The notes beneath the pieces were generated by a model that searched no databases, was not told the origin of the DNA, and saw only the letters and a list, made by a program, of their open reading frames with translations. The position numbers and the translations under genes were made by a program. From positions 47,561,330 to 47,598,281 of the forward strand of contig CM044495.1 in NCBI GenBank assembly GCA_024364805.1: 36,952 nucleotides of DNA. The letters are read 5' to 3'. The DNA is from Euprymna scolopes. Taxonomy: Eukaryota > Mollusca > Cephalopoda > Sepiida > Sepiolidae. This document shows positions 21,187 to 30,614 of this stretch, piece by piece. How positions within the stretch are numbered: the stretch's first letter is position 1; each line of letters opens with the position of its first letter.

Positions 21187-21410
21187 ATTCTCCCATTAGT
21201 ATTAAAGCGACTAAACAACATTACGATAAATATTATTAAATTTTTATCCACAGGCACATGCGTGACATTCTTTCTACTGGCAATCATCAGTGTGGAGGCA
21301 GCTTCCTTTGCCAGTCACACAATTCGAAACCCTCAAGCGCAAATCCACATTTTAATTTTTATCTAACCCCTTAGGACGATATGGCTACCAAATCAACTAT
21401 GTTGAAGGAA
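21187..21410. repeat. Repeat R5, first copy
   Basis: Matches 21546-21685 in direct orientation through TTAGTATTAAA.G.GACTAAA, ATATTATTAAATTT, ACATTTT.ATTTT and a GGACGATATGGCTACCAAATC block (GGACAATGTGGCCATCAAACC in the partner). This copy has an additional stretch of about 100 bp in the middle. Confidence 0.6.
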
Positions 21411-21545
21411 AAAGATTAAGATCTATTTATGTCTAAGCGGGCGGACATATATTGAAGTCTGCCAGCAATAATGTTCAATGAAAGGTTGGCTAGAACTAAG
21501 CATTACACATTTATATCTGACAGCCTAATTTTATAATTCTTTTAA

Positions 21546-21685
21546 AGCGCCCGTCTTAGTATTAAAAGGGACTAAATAATATTACGATTAATATTATTAA
21601 ATTTAAACTCCAGTGGACATTTTCATTTTGGTCTGAAGGCTCAGGACAATGTGGCCATCAAACCAACCACATAAAGGAATAGATA
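21546..21685. repeat. Repeat R5, second copy
   Basis: Shorter direct partner of 21187-21410. It lacks the middle insert. Confidence 0.6.
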
Positions 21686-22262
21686 TTATCATAGGTGATG
21701 CGAAATTAAAAAAAAAAAAAAATGGTAAACTGTGTTAAAGTAGGGCGTCTACAAAAAACAAGAAAAGTATAAGCAAAAAAAAAAAAATGCAAACTTTTCC
21801 AGATAATCGTGTTGCGTTAAACAAGTTACATCTGCTTGGCTTCTTTAGTTGGAAACGATTTGATTGAAAAAAAAATGGAGAGGATGTGATGGTGGTGCGC
21901 TCGGGTTGAGTTGGAGAAAGAGAAAGTCGCTTAATGTTTGCTGAAACCATATTGCATATTACTTTCTGACACATTTAAATAAATTTCTTAATCTAACTAT
22001 AAAAAAAACGGAACAAAAAAAATGTATGATCCAAATACGTTTGAAGGCAAACTTGTAAAAATATTCTTAAAATAAGAAAACTTGAATGCCTACTAGACAC
22101 TGTACTCAAGGATCTACGATATTTCTATACAGTGGTTTGTCAGGACAACCTGGCATGAGGATACATCCCCATGTAAGTAAACTGATTAAATATACAAAAT
22201 AACAGTTTTCGAAGCACAAACAAAATCCCCTTAGTATAGCTAAGCTACCGTATATTAGCTTA
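21686..22262. other. No gene found
   Basis: Contains poly-A runs at 21708-21722 and 21776-21787. The 79-codon minus frame across them is low-complexity at one end and unrecognised. Confidence 0.5.
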
Positions 22263-22264
22263 TA

Positions 22265-22445
22265 CAGGGTGAATCACGGAAAACGGATGTTTTTAGAACA
22301 CCCCTTGCTCTTCTTGAGCAAGGTATAGGGAGTAAAAAAGGTAGTCTTTAAAATGTTTTCATGTACATTATAAAATTTTTGTTGAAATATTCACAGAGTT
22401 TTGTTTTCCTTAAAAAAAAACATCCGTTTCCCGCGACTCTTACTG
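22265..22445. mobile_element. Mariner-type MITE
   Basis: Inverted ends: CAGGGTGAATCACGGAAAAC at the left against the reverse complement of CAGTAAGAGTCGCGGGAAAC at the right, both followed by GGATGTTTTT. TA lies on each side (22263-22264 and 22446-22447). At 181 bp with no coding it is a non-autonomous Tc1/mariner-type element. Confidence 0.82.
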
Positions 22446-22566
22446 TACAAGGATTGATGCACCTTTTCTAAGTGATGTTACCTATACTAACAATAGTAAG
22501 CAAGATACTCCACCAGAATAGATGAATTCTTGTCTTGAAATCCAGTAAGACCGAGAGAAAGATATA

Positions 22567-22822
22567 GTCAAGTATCATGATTCAATTATGCTCTGATCAG
22601 AAACTTTTATTTCGAACGCGCTGCAGTTATATCAAAGAACCTACTGTTGATTTTTATATGCTAGACTTTCTACTTGTACGGTGATAATGGCTGGATCAAA
22701 GTTTCAAATGCAAAAGTCACGTATCATGATTCAATTTTGATATAAACAGAAATATTTTGAACGCTCCCCTGTTATATTAAAGAACCTACTGTTGCCTGGC
22801 CTTTCTGCTTGTGCGGTAATAA
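22567..22822 (+). repeat. Tandem duplication, about 149-bp period
   Basis: GTATCATGATTCAATT occurs at 22572 and 22721, TATAT.AAAGAACCTACTGTTG follows in both units, and then TTTCTACTTGTACGGT against TTTCTGCTTGTGCGGT. The units have diverged by substitutions and a few indels. Confidence 0.8.
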
Positions 22823-23129
22823 AACTCACCAAATTCACGTGTGATGTAAGGCTGCATAGGGTGTTAACTTTCATTGGATGTTTTTGATAATCGATACTCA
22901 CTCATTGAAGACATTTCAATACAAAACCTATCTAAGAACATTGCCACGCACATAAAATACATTTGTGTGAAATTTCAAAATAAGCGGCCGAGCTGTTTAG
23001 GAGTCCATAGGGAAATAACTCATGCACACACAAATTTCCTTCTGTATAATAAAAGATAGAAGTAGATGTATTTAATTCCCAGTTCGCCAAGTAGATGTGA
23101 TTGACTTGTAAATGTTGAATGCTTCAGGG
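22823..23129. other. No gene found
   Basis: A 61-codon frame at 22874-23059 has no recognisable domain. Confidence 0.5.
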
Positions 23130-23285
23130 TTTTGACGTTTCTTTTTTTTTTTTTTTTAATTTTCTTCCTTTGAAGATTGTAACGTTGGGTATGGGGCAGC
23201 CAAAACCAGCTGCCAACATTGCCCTGTTTTTATTGAAACCAACTGAGAGTTCTTTTTAGTATCCTCGTTGTTCCTTTAAGTGCAA
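23130..23285 (-). pseudogene. LINE family C, 3' end fragment
   Basis: Nearly collinear with 35560-35690: GAAGATTGTAA, GGGTATGGGGCAG, CCAGCTGCCAACATTGCCCTG, TTTTTATTGAAACCAAC and AGTATCCTCG blocks. On the minus strand the first codons resemble LKGT(T/A)RIL(K/R)R(T/A)LS, the last residues of a LINE protein, followed by a short 3' UTR and an A-rich tail (T run at 23142-23157 on the plus strand). Confidence 0.75.
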
Positions 23286-23347
23286 TGTATGTATTTGCTA
23301 GTGTTTCCTTTGAAAGGAAAGATGTGCATAATTGGTGTAATTGATGT

Positions 23348-23430
23348 TGTTGTAGGCTAAGTGATCACTTATACTGAATTCAAACCCAATTAGACCGATT
23401 CTGTTTAAATGATCACAAATACCGTTTTTC
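23348..23430 (+). mobile_element. Possible tRNA-derived SINE head
   Basis: TAGGCTAAGTGATCA at 23354-23368 resembles the A box at 20854, and ATTCAAACCC near 23379 resembles a B box, but the spacing is short and no body is recognised. Confidence 0.3.
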
Positions 23431-23539
23431 AAGGCATGAAAGTGCAGTTTCCTCTCTTATCTCTGGGTAAAATATCAATTTAGTTTCAGTTAACCAGATT
23501 TTGCTTTTGTGATTTTTGTCCTATTGGGTTCCAACTTTT

Positions 23540-24040
23540 CAAGACCAACAGCAACTCGAAGAGAAGGATTAATGGGTGCAGAATGATTCCCATCTTAAAG
23601 ATGAGGAATACTGTAGGAGTACTCATGTTGGTTAAAGTATGAATTGTATGGGGCAGTTTAGGACAATAATTCGTTGACATTGGATGATGACCAAGTTATA
23701 ATCGATAGGGAAGCAGTCTCGGTGTAATATGTGCCACAAGCGAGGATACCTTACATTGGATCTCTGGCTATGGACATTTTTATCTGACGCTTGCCATATG
23801 GAGTGAGAGGAAGTTTATTTTTGTTGTCGTAGCAATGTGAATTATTGCTGTAAATGTCTTATGAGAAGGAACCACGATTGGAGCTCAGTCGATCACCTTT
23901 CATGGATATAACGGTAGAGTAGAAAGAGACTTTTCTGTGAGACAATGAGTCTAGGGAGGAGTAGAGCTCATCTTCCACTTTCCTAGTAGATTTTGTCCTG
24001 TCAAAACAAGAATTAGTGCTCTGTATGGAAATTATCAAGA
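23540..24040 (-). pseudogene. LINE family A, diverged C-terminal copy
   Basis: Reverse-complement blocks match 20.1-20.5 kb in order: GACAGGACAAAAT, TCTCACAG, TACCGTTATATCCATG, GAGCTCCAAT, then near the left end GCTTCCCTATCGATTATAACTTGG (counterpart of the FPPDYNL codons), CCAATGTCAACGAATT (SNVN) and AATCCTTCTCTTCGAGTTG. Frame destroyed by many indels. More diverged than the neighbouring + strand copy, so probably older. Confidence 0.65.
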
Positions 24041-24189
24041 TGTGGCAGCAGTAATCTATCTTCAGACATATCCGGCTCTTATATCAATAGACACTGTATT
24101 TATTATCAAATATCCAAAATGCCCCCCCATCTAGCACCAATTGATATGAATGGTTCTCGTCTTGGGGAAGGTCCATGTTTTGACACGCT

Positions 24190-24805
24190 TCTCAGTCTGA
24201 CCTTTCTTCATCATCTGAAATAGTGCACATACAACACATCAATTCCGTTGCCAAGGTCGCTGGAAGAATTATTGGATCATTCCACTGCTCCAGTAGATAT
24301 CTTACTGCTGATGCAATCACCGAGTACGTCCTAGGATGGTTTACTGTTGCCACATCTAGGTAAGAGCTGCTCAAAGTACCCTGCCTGCTTTGTCAGAATT
24401 CATAACCCGGCTTCGAAACCTGATAAGTGATGCCCTTTTCTCTTCCCTGCAACCTCTTTCTCACAGTAGAGACATTGCTAGCCTGTCTCAGCTCTATCGT
24501 TATTTTATGGCAAGTGCGCGTCTGAGCTCCAATCTATGATCCCTCTTTGCTAAACTTTCACAAAAACACTCGCTTAGCTACAACCACTATCAACAATTTC
24601 CCCCACTCTCTATCTTTGCCTAAACTTAAACATGGATTCCATGAACAATATCTCCAAACATCAAACGTCCCTTTAAATAAAAAAATTATACCACATCACC
24701 AATACTAATAATTACTACCCTACTGTCCCAATGAATCTCCTACACTTATTAGCCCTTATCCTCGAGTGGACTTCGAGCCTTGATAAATGATGAATTCTTT
24801 GTAAA
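24190..24805 (+). pseudogene. LINE family A RT C-terminus and 3' end
   Basis: Codons near 24220-24350 read HINSVAKVAGRIIG, then SSRYLTADAITEYVLG, a block that precedes the C-terminus in this LINE type. From 24441 they read SSLQPLSHSRDIASLSQLYRYF and, after a frame change, LAKLSQKHSL and NFPHSL-like PPLSIFA, before the counterpart of the FHEQ block (GGATTCCATGAACAA). The remaining RTARLW region is partly deleted. The 3' UTR ends CTTATCCTCGAGTGG, CCTTGATAAATGATGAA and A8. It is the longest copy of the family here and still lacks the catalytic RT motifs. It lies tail to tail opposite the minus-strand copy at 23.54-24.04 kb. Confidence 0.82.
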
Positions 24806-25377
24806 AAAAACAAAGGTTGGTATGTCGTAAAAAAGACTAAGAGACGCATCTTTTAAAAAGAAATCATTTCTCAATTCTATGAAGAAAGATTTATTTTTCA
24901 GTCGTAAAAAAAGGAATAGCGTTTCTTTGTAACATAAAACTAGTATGGAAGGACCGCGTCGAAAGAAATATTAAAACAAGAAAATAATAAAAATGAAAAA
25001 AAAAAAAAAAATCAGAATAAAAAAAAATGATACCTAACTAGTATCAACGAATTGATCTGGCTGATTAAGGAACAAATAAAAACAGCGTTCACACAGAGAA
25101 ATATCAGATTTCAAAAAATATCTTGAGCTCCTTTTTATTTTTTATCCAAACATGAAAGCGAAAACAGAAAATATCCAAACAAATTCTAATCGTTAAACAA
25201 ACTATTCGGGATTTTATTACAAGCTTAGAACAAAGTTTCACCAAATATATTTTTTTTTTGTAAAAAAAAACTATTTCCCCGTCAGGATAATACAGTTATC
25301 TTTCTGCAACAATGATTTTGTACTAATTGACTCTCACAGAGTTTCCAGTGCTGCAACTAGGTGAACATCAATTCGTG

Positions 25378-25381
<4 letters not shown>
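24806..25381. other. No gene found
   Basis: AT-rich with A homopolymers at about 24998-25012 and T runs near 25250. Confidence 0.5.

Positions 25382-25439
<58 letters not shown>
25382..25439. repeat. (TA)n microsatellite
   Basis: Uninterrupted TA run of about 29 units, directly abutting the CTAG end of Helitron H1. Confidence 0.98.
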
Positions 25440-25440
<1 letters not shown>

Positions 25441-26046
25441 TAGCAGGCAGCCCGGCCGCCGTTGCCCGGTCGTAAAATACGCATAAATATTATATTTTAA
25501 TTCAAGCAGAATACTTATATAATATAAACAGACATACCACACGTATAAAAAATAACGTTAAATTCCTTTAAAACAAAAAAAATGAAGTAAAAAAAACGAA
25601 AAAAAACTGAGATATGTGCATGTGAGTATTATGTGTTTTCTAAATAGATCACTTCTTGTAAGTAAAAAGAAATACTCAAGATGAGAACGAAACCAAAAAC
25701 CTTAATACAGCGAGTCAAGTACGATAACCATTAAACCAGTTTGACACTATTTAAAAGGTGTTTTCAAACCTACTTATTCTTAACATAAGTAATCTGTTAT
25801 GCGAACGATTCACACATCGTCATCCGTGAAACTTAACAAACAATTAAAAATTCGATGATCCCCTCCCACGTATCAAATGTTCAATCCCCCCCCCCTTAGC
25901 AACCCTTTTTCCGGAGGAAAACCGGTTTAAAAGTTTTCCACCTAACTGAATACCCTATATAGTAAATGTCAAGTCTGCAGATCAAAAATTCTTTGAGTAC
26001 AGAGGTTGAGAAGTGTCCTCACACACATTCATTTCACCTTTATAGA
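25440..26046 (-). mobile_element. Non-autonomous Helitron, copy H1
   Basis: On its own strand it starts A|TCTATAAAGGTGAAATG at 26046 and ends ...CCGGGCTGCCTGCTAG|T at 25440, preceded by the GC-rich CGACCGGGCAACGGCGG block. A 5' TC, a 3' CTAG with a nearby GC-rich palindromic block, insertion between A and T, and no target duplication are the Helitron hallmarks. Internally it has the tRNA-like segment at about 25683-25748 (minus strand: CTGGTTTAATGGTTATCG, then TTTTTGGTTTCG). No Rep or helicase coding. Open frames here are spill-over from the (TA)n tract. Confidence 0.8.
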
Positions 26047-26050
26047 TATA

Positions 26051-26578
26051 CTAGCAGGCTGTTCGGTGTTGCCCGTCGTAAAATACGCATAAATATTATA
26101 TTTTAATTAATGGAGAATTTTTATTTATTATAAACAGAAACACCGTAGTTATTAAACGTAACGTAAAATTCCTTTAAAAAAATGAAGGAAGAAAAAACAG
26201 AAAATACTGAGACATGTGCATGTGAGTATTATGGGGTTTTTTTCTAAACAATTCACTTCTTGTAAGTATAAAAAAAAATACTCGAGCAATGATCGAAACA
26301 AAAATCTAAAGGCAGTGATTCAAGTACGATAACCATTAGACCAGCTTGCCAAGTACTTTAAAAACTGTTTTCAGACCTCGTGAAACAATTGGCAAATGGA
26401 TAAAATCCGACATCTCCCAATTTTGAGCCTTTAGCAGCCCTTTTTTCCAAATGAAAACCAATTAAAAATTTTCCACATATCTGAATACCCTATATACTAA
26501 ATTTCAAGTCTGTAGATTAAAAATTCATGTTGTATATCGGCTGAGAATTATCCTCACGCAGATTCTCACTTTTATAAA
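26051..26578 (-). mobile_element. Non-autonomous Helitron, copy H2
   Basis: Same family and orientation as H1, separated from it by only TATA. The CTAG end is intact at 26051-26054; the hairpin has decayed (GTTCGGTGTTGCCCG). The TC start at 26577-26578 now reads TT on the minus strand. The internal tRNA-like segment at 26290-26353 is the clearest of the set, with TGGTCTAATGGTTA and GTTTCGATC. Confidence 0.8.
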
Positions 26579-26586
26579 TATATAGA

Positions 26587-26981
26587 CTAGCAGGTTGCCC
26601 AGCGTTGTCCAGTCATAAAAAAAACGCATAAACTGTGACATGTGCATGCAAGTATTGTTTTTTTTTTCTAAATAGTTCACTTCTTGTAAGTTCAAAAGCC
26701 GAGATTGAAACCAAAACCTTTACATCGTCTTTAAAAAGCGTTTTCAAACCTACTCATTCTATACATAAGCAATTCGTCATGTGAACCATTTATGCATGTG
26801 TAGTTGCGAAATAGTTGATAAAAATTCGATGACCACCAAGTTAGACCCCTTAGCAGCACATTTTTTTCCAGATGAAAACCGATTAAAAAGTTTATATATC
26901 AAATTTCTAGTCTGTGAATTAAAAATTCGTGAGTATATAAATAGAAAAATGTCCTCACACACACATTCTCACTTTTATAGA
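26587..26981 (-). mobile_element. Non-autonomous Helitron, copy H3, internally deleted
   Basis: CTAG end at 26587-26590 and TC start at 26980-26981 are both preserved. The block after CGCATAAA and most of the tRNA-like segment are missing, giving 395 bp. The 5' terminus lies inside the target duplication of the adjacent hAT MITE. Confidence 0.8.
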
Positions 26982-26984
26982 TAT

Positions 26985-27360
26985 TAGTGTTCTGACGATT
27001 AATCAGAATCAGAATCTGAAAAATCTAAACTTTGGGAGTATCGGAATTGGAAAATTTTTTGGCTATTTTCTGATGCCAAAAAATGATTCTTTTATGTTTT
27101 TTATTTGATTTTATTTAAAACAAAATCTTCGACTGTTGGTAGTAATAATAAAATAATAAATATTTATTAATTTTAAACTTCCAGTAAAATTAAAACATAT
27201 AGCTCTCCCACTCCGCAAATGTGTTTTTATGTTTGATAAAATACATTCACATTTAACGTGTGTTTTTATGGTAATCAGGACAAAATAACTTTAAAATTAA
27301 ATATTAAGAGATTTATAAAGAATCGAAATCGTAAAAAATATTGGAATCGTCCCATCACTA
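26985..27360. mobile_element. hAT-like MITE M1, complete, perfect 8-bp TSD
   Basis: Starts TAGTGTTCTGACGATT and ends with the reverse complement of TAGTGATGGGACGATT, an imperfect 16-bp inverted repeat. ATAGATAT is duplicated exactly at 26977-26984 and 27361-27368. The 8-bp duplication and TAG.G ends fit hAT transposons. Subterminal GAATC repeats occur near both ends. At 376 bp with no coding it is non-autonomous. It is the type copy for M2, M3 and M4. It inserted in the last bases of Helitron H3, so it is younger than H3. Confidence 0.9.
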
Positions 27361-27509
27361 ATAGATATATAGATAGATATACTATATTTTTAGCCCGTTA
27401 AAAATGGGCAGAAATCATGGTCTGGTGATTTAGTGCTTTATGTCAAATTGATAGCTAAATAGACGTATTGTATGCATTGTTTTCGGTAATCTGAAAATTT
27501 AAAAAAAAA

Positions 27510-27594
27510 ACAACATATCTGTATAGCAAAGTATTTAGAGATTTAAAAAGAACAGGAATCGGAATTGGGGATAATACTAGAATCGTCCCATCAT
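27510..27594. mobile_element. hAT-like MITE copy M4, right end only
   Basis: Matches the last 85 bp of M1: TTTAGAGATTTAAAAAGAA, GGAATCGGAATT, and terminal ATCGTCCCATCATTA. The sequence to its left (27369-27509), including a GCCC...GGGC hairpin near 27397-27411, is not part of M1. Confidence 0.7.
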
Positions 27595-28354
27595 TACTTA
27601 CAGCATTTATCGCATACACATAATCTACTGTTCTTTTATTGTAGACGTGAATCGATCGTTTTAATTGTTAGTGCGGTGAATGGCCTAAGTTTATCGATAT
27701 AAGATCTACTTAAATAACAGATTTTTTTTATATATTAAAAAGTATGCTTTATACAGTGTCACAAGTCTGAATAGATATTTGAAATGTCTTTGCCCGTGTC
27801 GAACTTATTTCAGCGTCAGAAGTAGAGATATGAATAGAATTGCTTGAATATTTTTTTTGACAAATCTGATATATTTGACACTGGATATTAAGTGAAAGAG
27901 ACATTTTTTTATACAAATCTCTGATCTCGCATGCAACACATTTCCTATGCGAAAGATTGTGTTATGACCCACAATGGCACAGCTCCTCTAAACCAAATTC
28001 TCTCAAGAACCATCGCTTGCTTCCATCTTGCCGTTCTCTTACGCATGCCAACATTTGTTATAAACTCTGAAAGAAGTCTGATGGAATTACTGCCAGAAAA
28101 GAACTTGGTAGATTTTTTTCTTCTTTCTCTCGTTTTTTTTTTTTTAAATGACTGACATTTTCACATGAAGACTGCTTTCTGTTCGATGGAAACAACTCCA
28201 AATTTCATTCAAGCTTGAGATCGATTCTGTCATTTTTTTTTATTATTATCATTGTATCTTTTTATTTCATATTTTTTTTGTCTTTTCATCACTCATTGCC
28301 ATTCTAAAATATCCCTTTTCCTTGAAAAAAAAGAAAGAAAGCATTCCCGTTTAT
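27595..28354. other. No gene recognised
   Basis: A 74-codon frame at 27931-28155 is less AT-biased than its surroundings in the first 60 codons, but I recognise no domain and see no splice context that proves an exon. Confidence 0.4.
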
Positions 28355-28360
28355 TCTATG

Positions 28361-28395
28361 TATTATTATTATTATTATTTTTATTATTATTATTT
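28361..28395. repeat. (TAT)n microsatellite
   Basis: Nearly perfect TAT/ATT run of about 12 units with one T insertion. Confidence 0.95.
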
Positions 28396-28489
28396 TCTAT
28401 AGTTCAATCGAGCATTTCTTCTGAACCTCAGCAGTTTATTACTGTCTTTGTTCTTTCGTTCCTGCTACAAGGTTCGATTGGTTGTTGGT

Positions 28490-28745
28490 TGTTTCTGTTT
28501 TACGGCATATCAACCTTTTTCAGGTTATTTAATGCCGAATCTAGTTATTTTGAGGAACGATTTTTAATGGAGTATATATTTTTTAAAGTCAGATTCTATT
28601 TAACCCATAGTTGGGACCCTAACTCCGGGTCAGAGTGGACCTGGCAGCAATGGCAATTAAAGGGTGGCTCCACACTCCCCAAAGCCCACAAGGTGGGGCC
28701 TCACCATCGGATATAGTTTTAGGTCATATCCAGGACCACAAGGTT
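28490..28745 (+). repeat. Dispersed repeat R1, partner of 16998-17265
   Basis: Collinear with the reverse complement of 16998-17265. This copy lacks the AGGTACTACC segment between GGGACCCTAA and CTCCGGGTCAG. The overlapping long open frames (28252-28716 and two neighbours) read through this repeat and the microsatellites and are not genes. Confidence 0.85.
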
Positions 28746-28807
28746 GGAATATTTTTATTTTATTTATTTTTTTATTTAATATATTTTTGCAGGATTCTTT
28801 ATCTTGG

Positions 28808-28809
<2 letters not shown>

Positions 28810-28848
<39 letters not shown>

Positions 28849-28850
28849 GC

Positions 28851-28880
<30 letters not shown>
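28810..28880. repeat. Compound (ATT)n(AGT)n microsatellite
   Basis: About 13 ATT units followed by about 10 AGT units. Confidence 0.97.
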
Positions 28881-28881
<1 letters not shown>

Positions 28882-28887
28882 TTTTAA

Positions 28888-29000
28888 TCTAATGAGATAT
28901 ATCGATTGATGGGATTGCTAAATTATCAATTGTTTTATGAAGAATAACATGAGAGGATTGGAAATGATTAATGAAATGAACAAAGTCCTCCAGCAAAATA
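28888..29000 (-). mobile_element. LINE family A-related 3' piece
   Basis: Shares GAGAGGATTGGAAATGATTAATG and GAACAAAGTCCTCCAGCA with 29838-29938, and more weakly with 30065-30152 and 450-530. In two of those places the block adjoins the family A 3' terminus, so it is probably the 3' region of a family A variant. Confidence 0.4.
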
Positions 29001-29536
29001 CAACAATTGCCAAGAATTACTAGTGTGATAAAGCTTCTTATTCAAACAGCTTCTTTCAAAGAGCTATAGGCTAGTGAAACTGTCTTCCTGCCGACTGTTT
29101 TCCTCCTACTGATTTCGTTCTTTCCCTAATAATATAAGGTTTACTTATTTCTGATTTGATTCTTCAAGATTAAATTTTTCTTCCTTTTTTTTATTAATAA
29201 AATGGACAGGTAGCGGGGACAGCACTACTGTCAAAATCGCGTCCTACCTTCCACTAGTCGTTAGAGACCTTTGAGCATGGTCGAGAACCCACTTATTCCC
29301 CTCCCTGATCAGGATAACGTGAGGTCACAGAAAGCAAGTAATTGATGCAATACAGAAGCAAACAGAAATGGTTCTGTCCATGGTTTCGTATTTCATTGTG
29401 CTGAGCAGAAGATACCCCTGGGGACATTGGTTAGGACAATCGCCCAGTCTGGGCGCTGCTCGGACAGAAAGAAACTGCAACTTACTGTCTGTACAACTGC
29501 AAAGAAAGCTATGGCAATACATTAAACTCTTAATTC
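29001..29536. other. No firm feature; possible upstream part of LINE B
   Basis: A GC-richer block (29390-29480) is open in one frame (29368-29550) but has no recognised domain. It directly precedes LINE family B and may belong to it. Confidence 0.35.
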
Positions 29537-29751
29537 GAGAAACAGCTTGAATAGGGTTCTGAATCTGATTACCATGACAGGCAGGTTGCACTTGATCTTC
29601 ATACAAACTACTCTCCAACAACGAGCAAAGAATAATGGAAACGTCCGTGGGTAGAAGAAGCAAAGGACGACAGCGGAAAACACCCATTGACAGTCTGAAC
29701 ACGTGGCCAACATCAAAAATGATGAGCAACAAAAGATTCACGGATGCTTCA

Positions 29752-29782
<31 letters not shown>

Positions 29783-29833
29783 TGGAGAGCTATAGCCGGC
29801 AATGCCTGTACCAGACAGACACCACTTAGATGA
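29537..29833 (+). pseudogene. LINE family B RT C-terminal remnant
   Basis: From 29650 the codons read GRRSKGRQRKTPIDSLNTWP, then MMSNKRFTDASRE. After an expanded GA run the frame changes and reads DRWRAIAGNACTRQTPLR with TGA at 29831-29833. GRR.RGRQR....DSL and (D/K)RWR.(I/M).(A/G)NA at the end match the C-terminal region of a common LINE group. Upstream from 29545 an ITMTGR-like segment is still visible. The catalytic RT domain is absent. The copy at 5265-5600 is collinear but lacks the GA run. Confidence 0.8.
29753..29778. repeat. (GA)n microsatellite inside LINE B
   Basis: Thirteen GA units. In the related copy near 5370 the same place reads a short purine-rich GAAGAAGAAAGATAG-like block. 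Confidence 0.95.
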
Positions 29834-29837
29834 ATAA

Positions 29838-30152
29838 GACTGATCGTTTGATGAGATTGCTTGATTTTTAGTTGATCGATGAAAAATATTATGAGAAGAT
29901 TGGAAATGGTTAAAGGAATGAACAAGTCCTTCAGCATATGTAATGGATCTTTTTTATTTTATTAATGTGTCACTTCTTATCAAGACCAAAAGCCATTCGA
30001 ACGAACAAAGCCTTTTTTTTTTAATATTTATGAGGGAGTTTCCATTTATCAAGGCCAAAACCTATTCAAGGATAAGAATTGATAATATTGTCTGTCAGTT
30101 TTATGATAAAGGATATCGTGATAAAATTGAAAATGTTTAATGAAATAAACAA
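29838..30152 (-). mobile_element. Stacked LINE family A 3' ends
   Basis: Three short overlapping pieces: the GATTGGAAATGGTTAA block at 29898-29938, a CTTATCAAGACCAAAAGCCATTCGA block near 29977, and TTTATCAAGGCCAAAACCTATTCAAGGATAAG at 30045-30077. Each is the family's 3' terminus in antisense orientation. They look like successive truncated insertions or a local duplication of the tail. Confidence 0.5.
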
Positions 30153-30244
30153 AGTTTGTTAATCTCTTTAACCTTTACCCTCGAGTTTCCTCATCACTTG
30201 GCGATAGATAACACCTTACGAAAGGATTGGTTTAAATAATCAAA

Positions 30245-30475
30245 ATTTGATGACTTATCAGGACGGCTAGACAAGATTTTCTTAAAAACAGCCATATTGT
30301 ACTCAGTGGGGAAGCAGACTTGTGACATTATATTCAACAGATGGGAGTTCCTTGGAAAGAAACTTTGTTCATGTTAGTTCCTTCTAGTTTTTAGTACACA
30401 CAGGAAGAAAGGAAAAATGCTTTACAGTGGTTTATGATAGACGAGGTTTTTCTGTGCATGTTTTACAGAAAGGAG
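30245..30475 (-). pseudogene. LINE family A, diverged C-terminal copy
   Basis: Reverse-complement blocks correspond to NTRL, the FHEQ(S/T)F region (TTCCTTGGAAAGAAACTTTGTTC at 30350) and the SGCFP region (GTGGGGAAGCAGACTTG at 30306). Frames are lost. A small plus-oriented CTTTACCCTCGAGT piece at 30170-30186 next to it is a remnant of an oppositely oriented 3' end. Confidence 0.6.
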
Positions 30476-30614
30476 CTTACAATTACTTTTTATTCATTTC
30501 TTATTTCCAACTTAATTCTTTATTTAATCCACGGGGGTAAATTGTTCTTGTTCTGTCAATCATGATCAGGTAGAAGTAATAAGTAATTATTTGTTTATTC
30601 TTATTTATCTTATT

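Noticed and set aside
25357-25542. Frame with an alternating Tyr-Ile run
   Set aside because: Translation of the (TA)n tract next to Helitron H1.
27931-28155. 74-codon frame with balanced composition and a GT after the 54th codon or so, possible exon
   Set aside because: No family recognised and no acceptor/donor pair that convinces; a search against transcripts would be needed to raise it.
28252-28716. 154-codon open frame, the longest in the window
   Set aside because: It starts in T-rich low-complexity sequence, runs through a microsatellite and ends in dispersed repeat R1; no domain.
29325-29741. 138-codon minus-strand frame
   Set aside because: It is antisense to LINE family B, whose plus-strand codons are recognisable.
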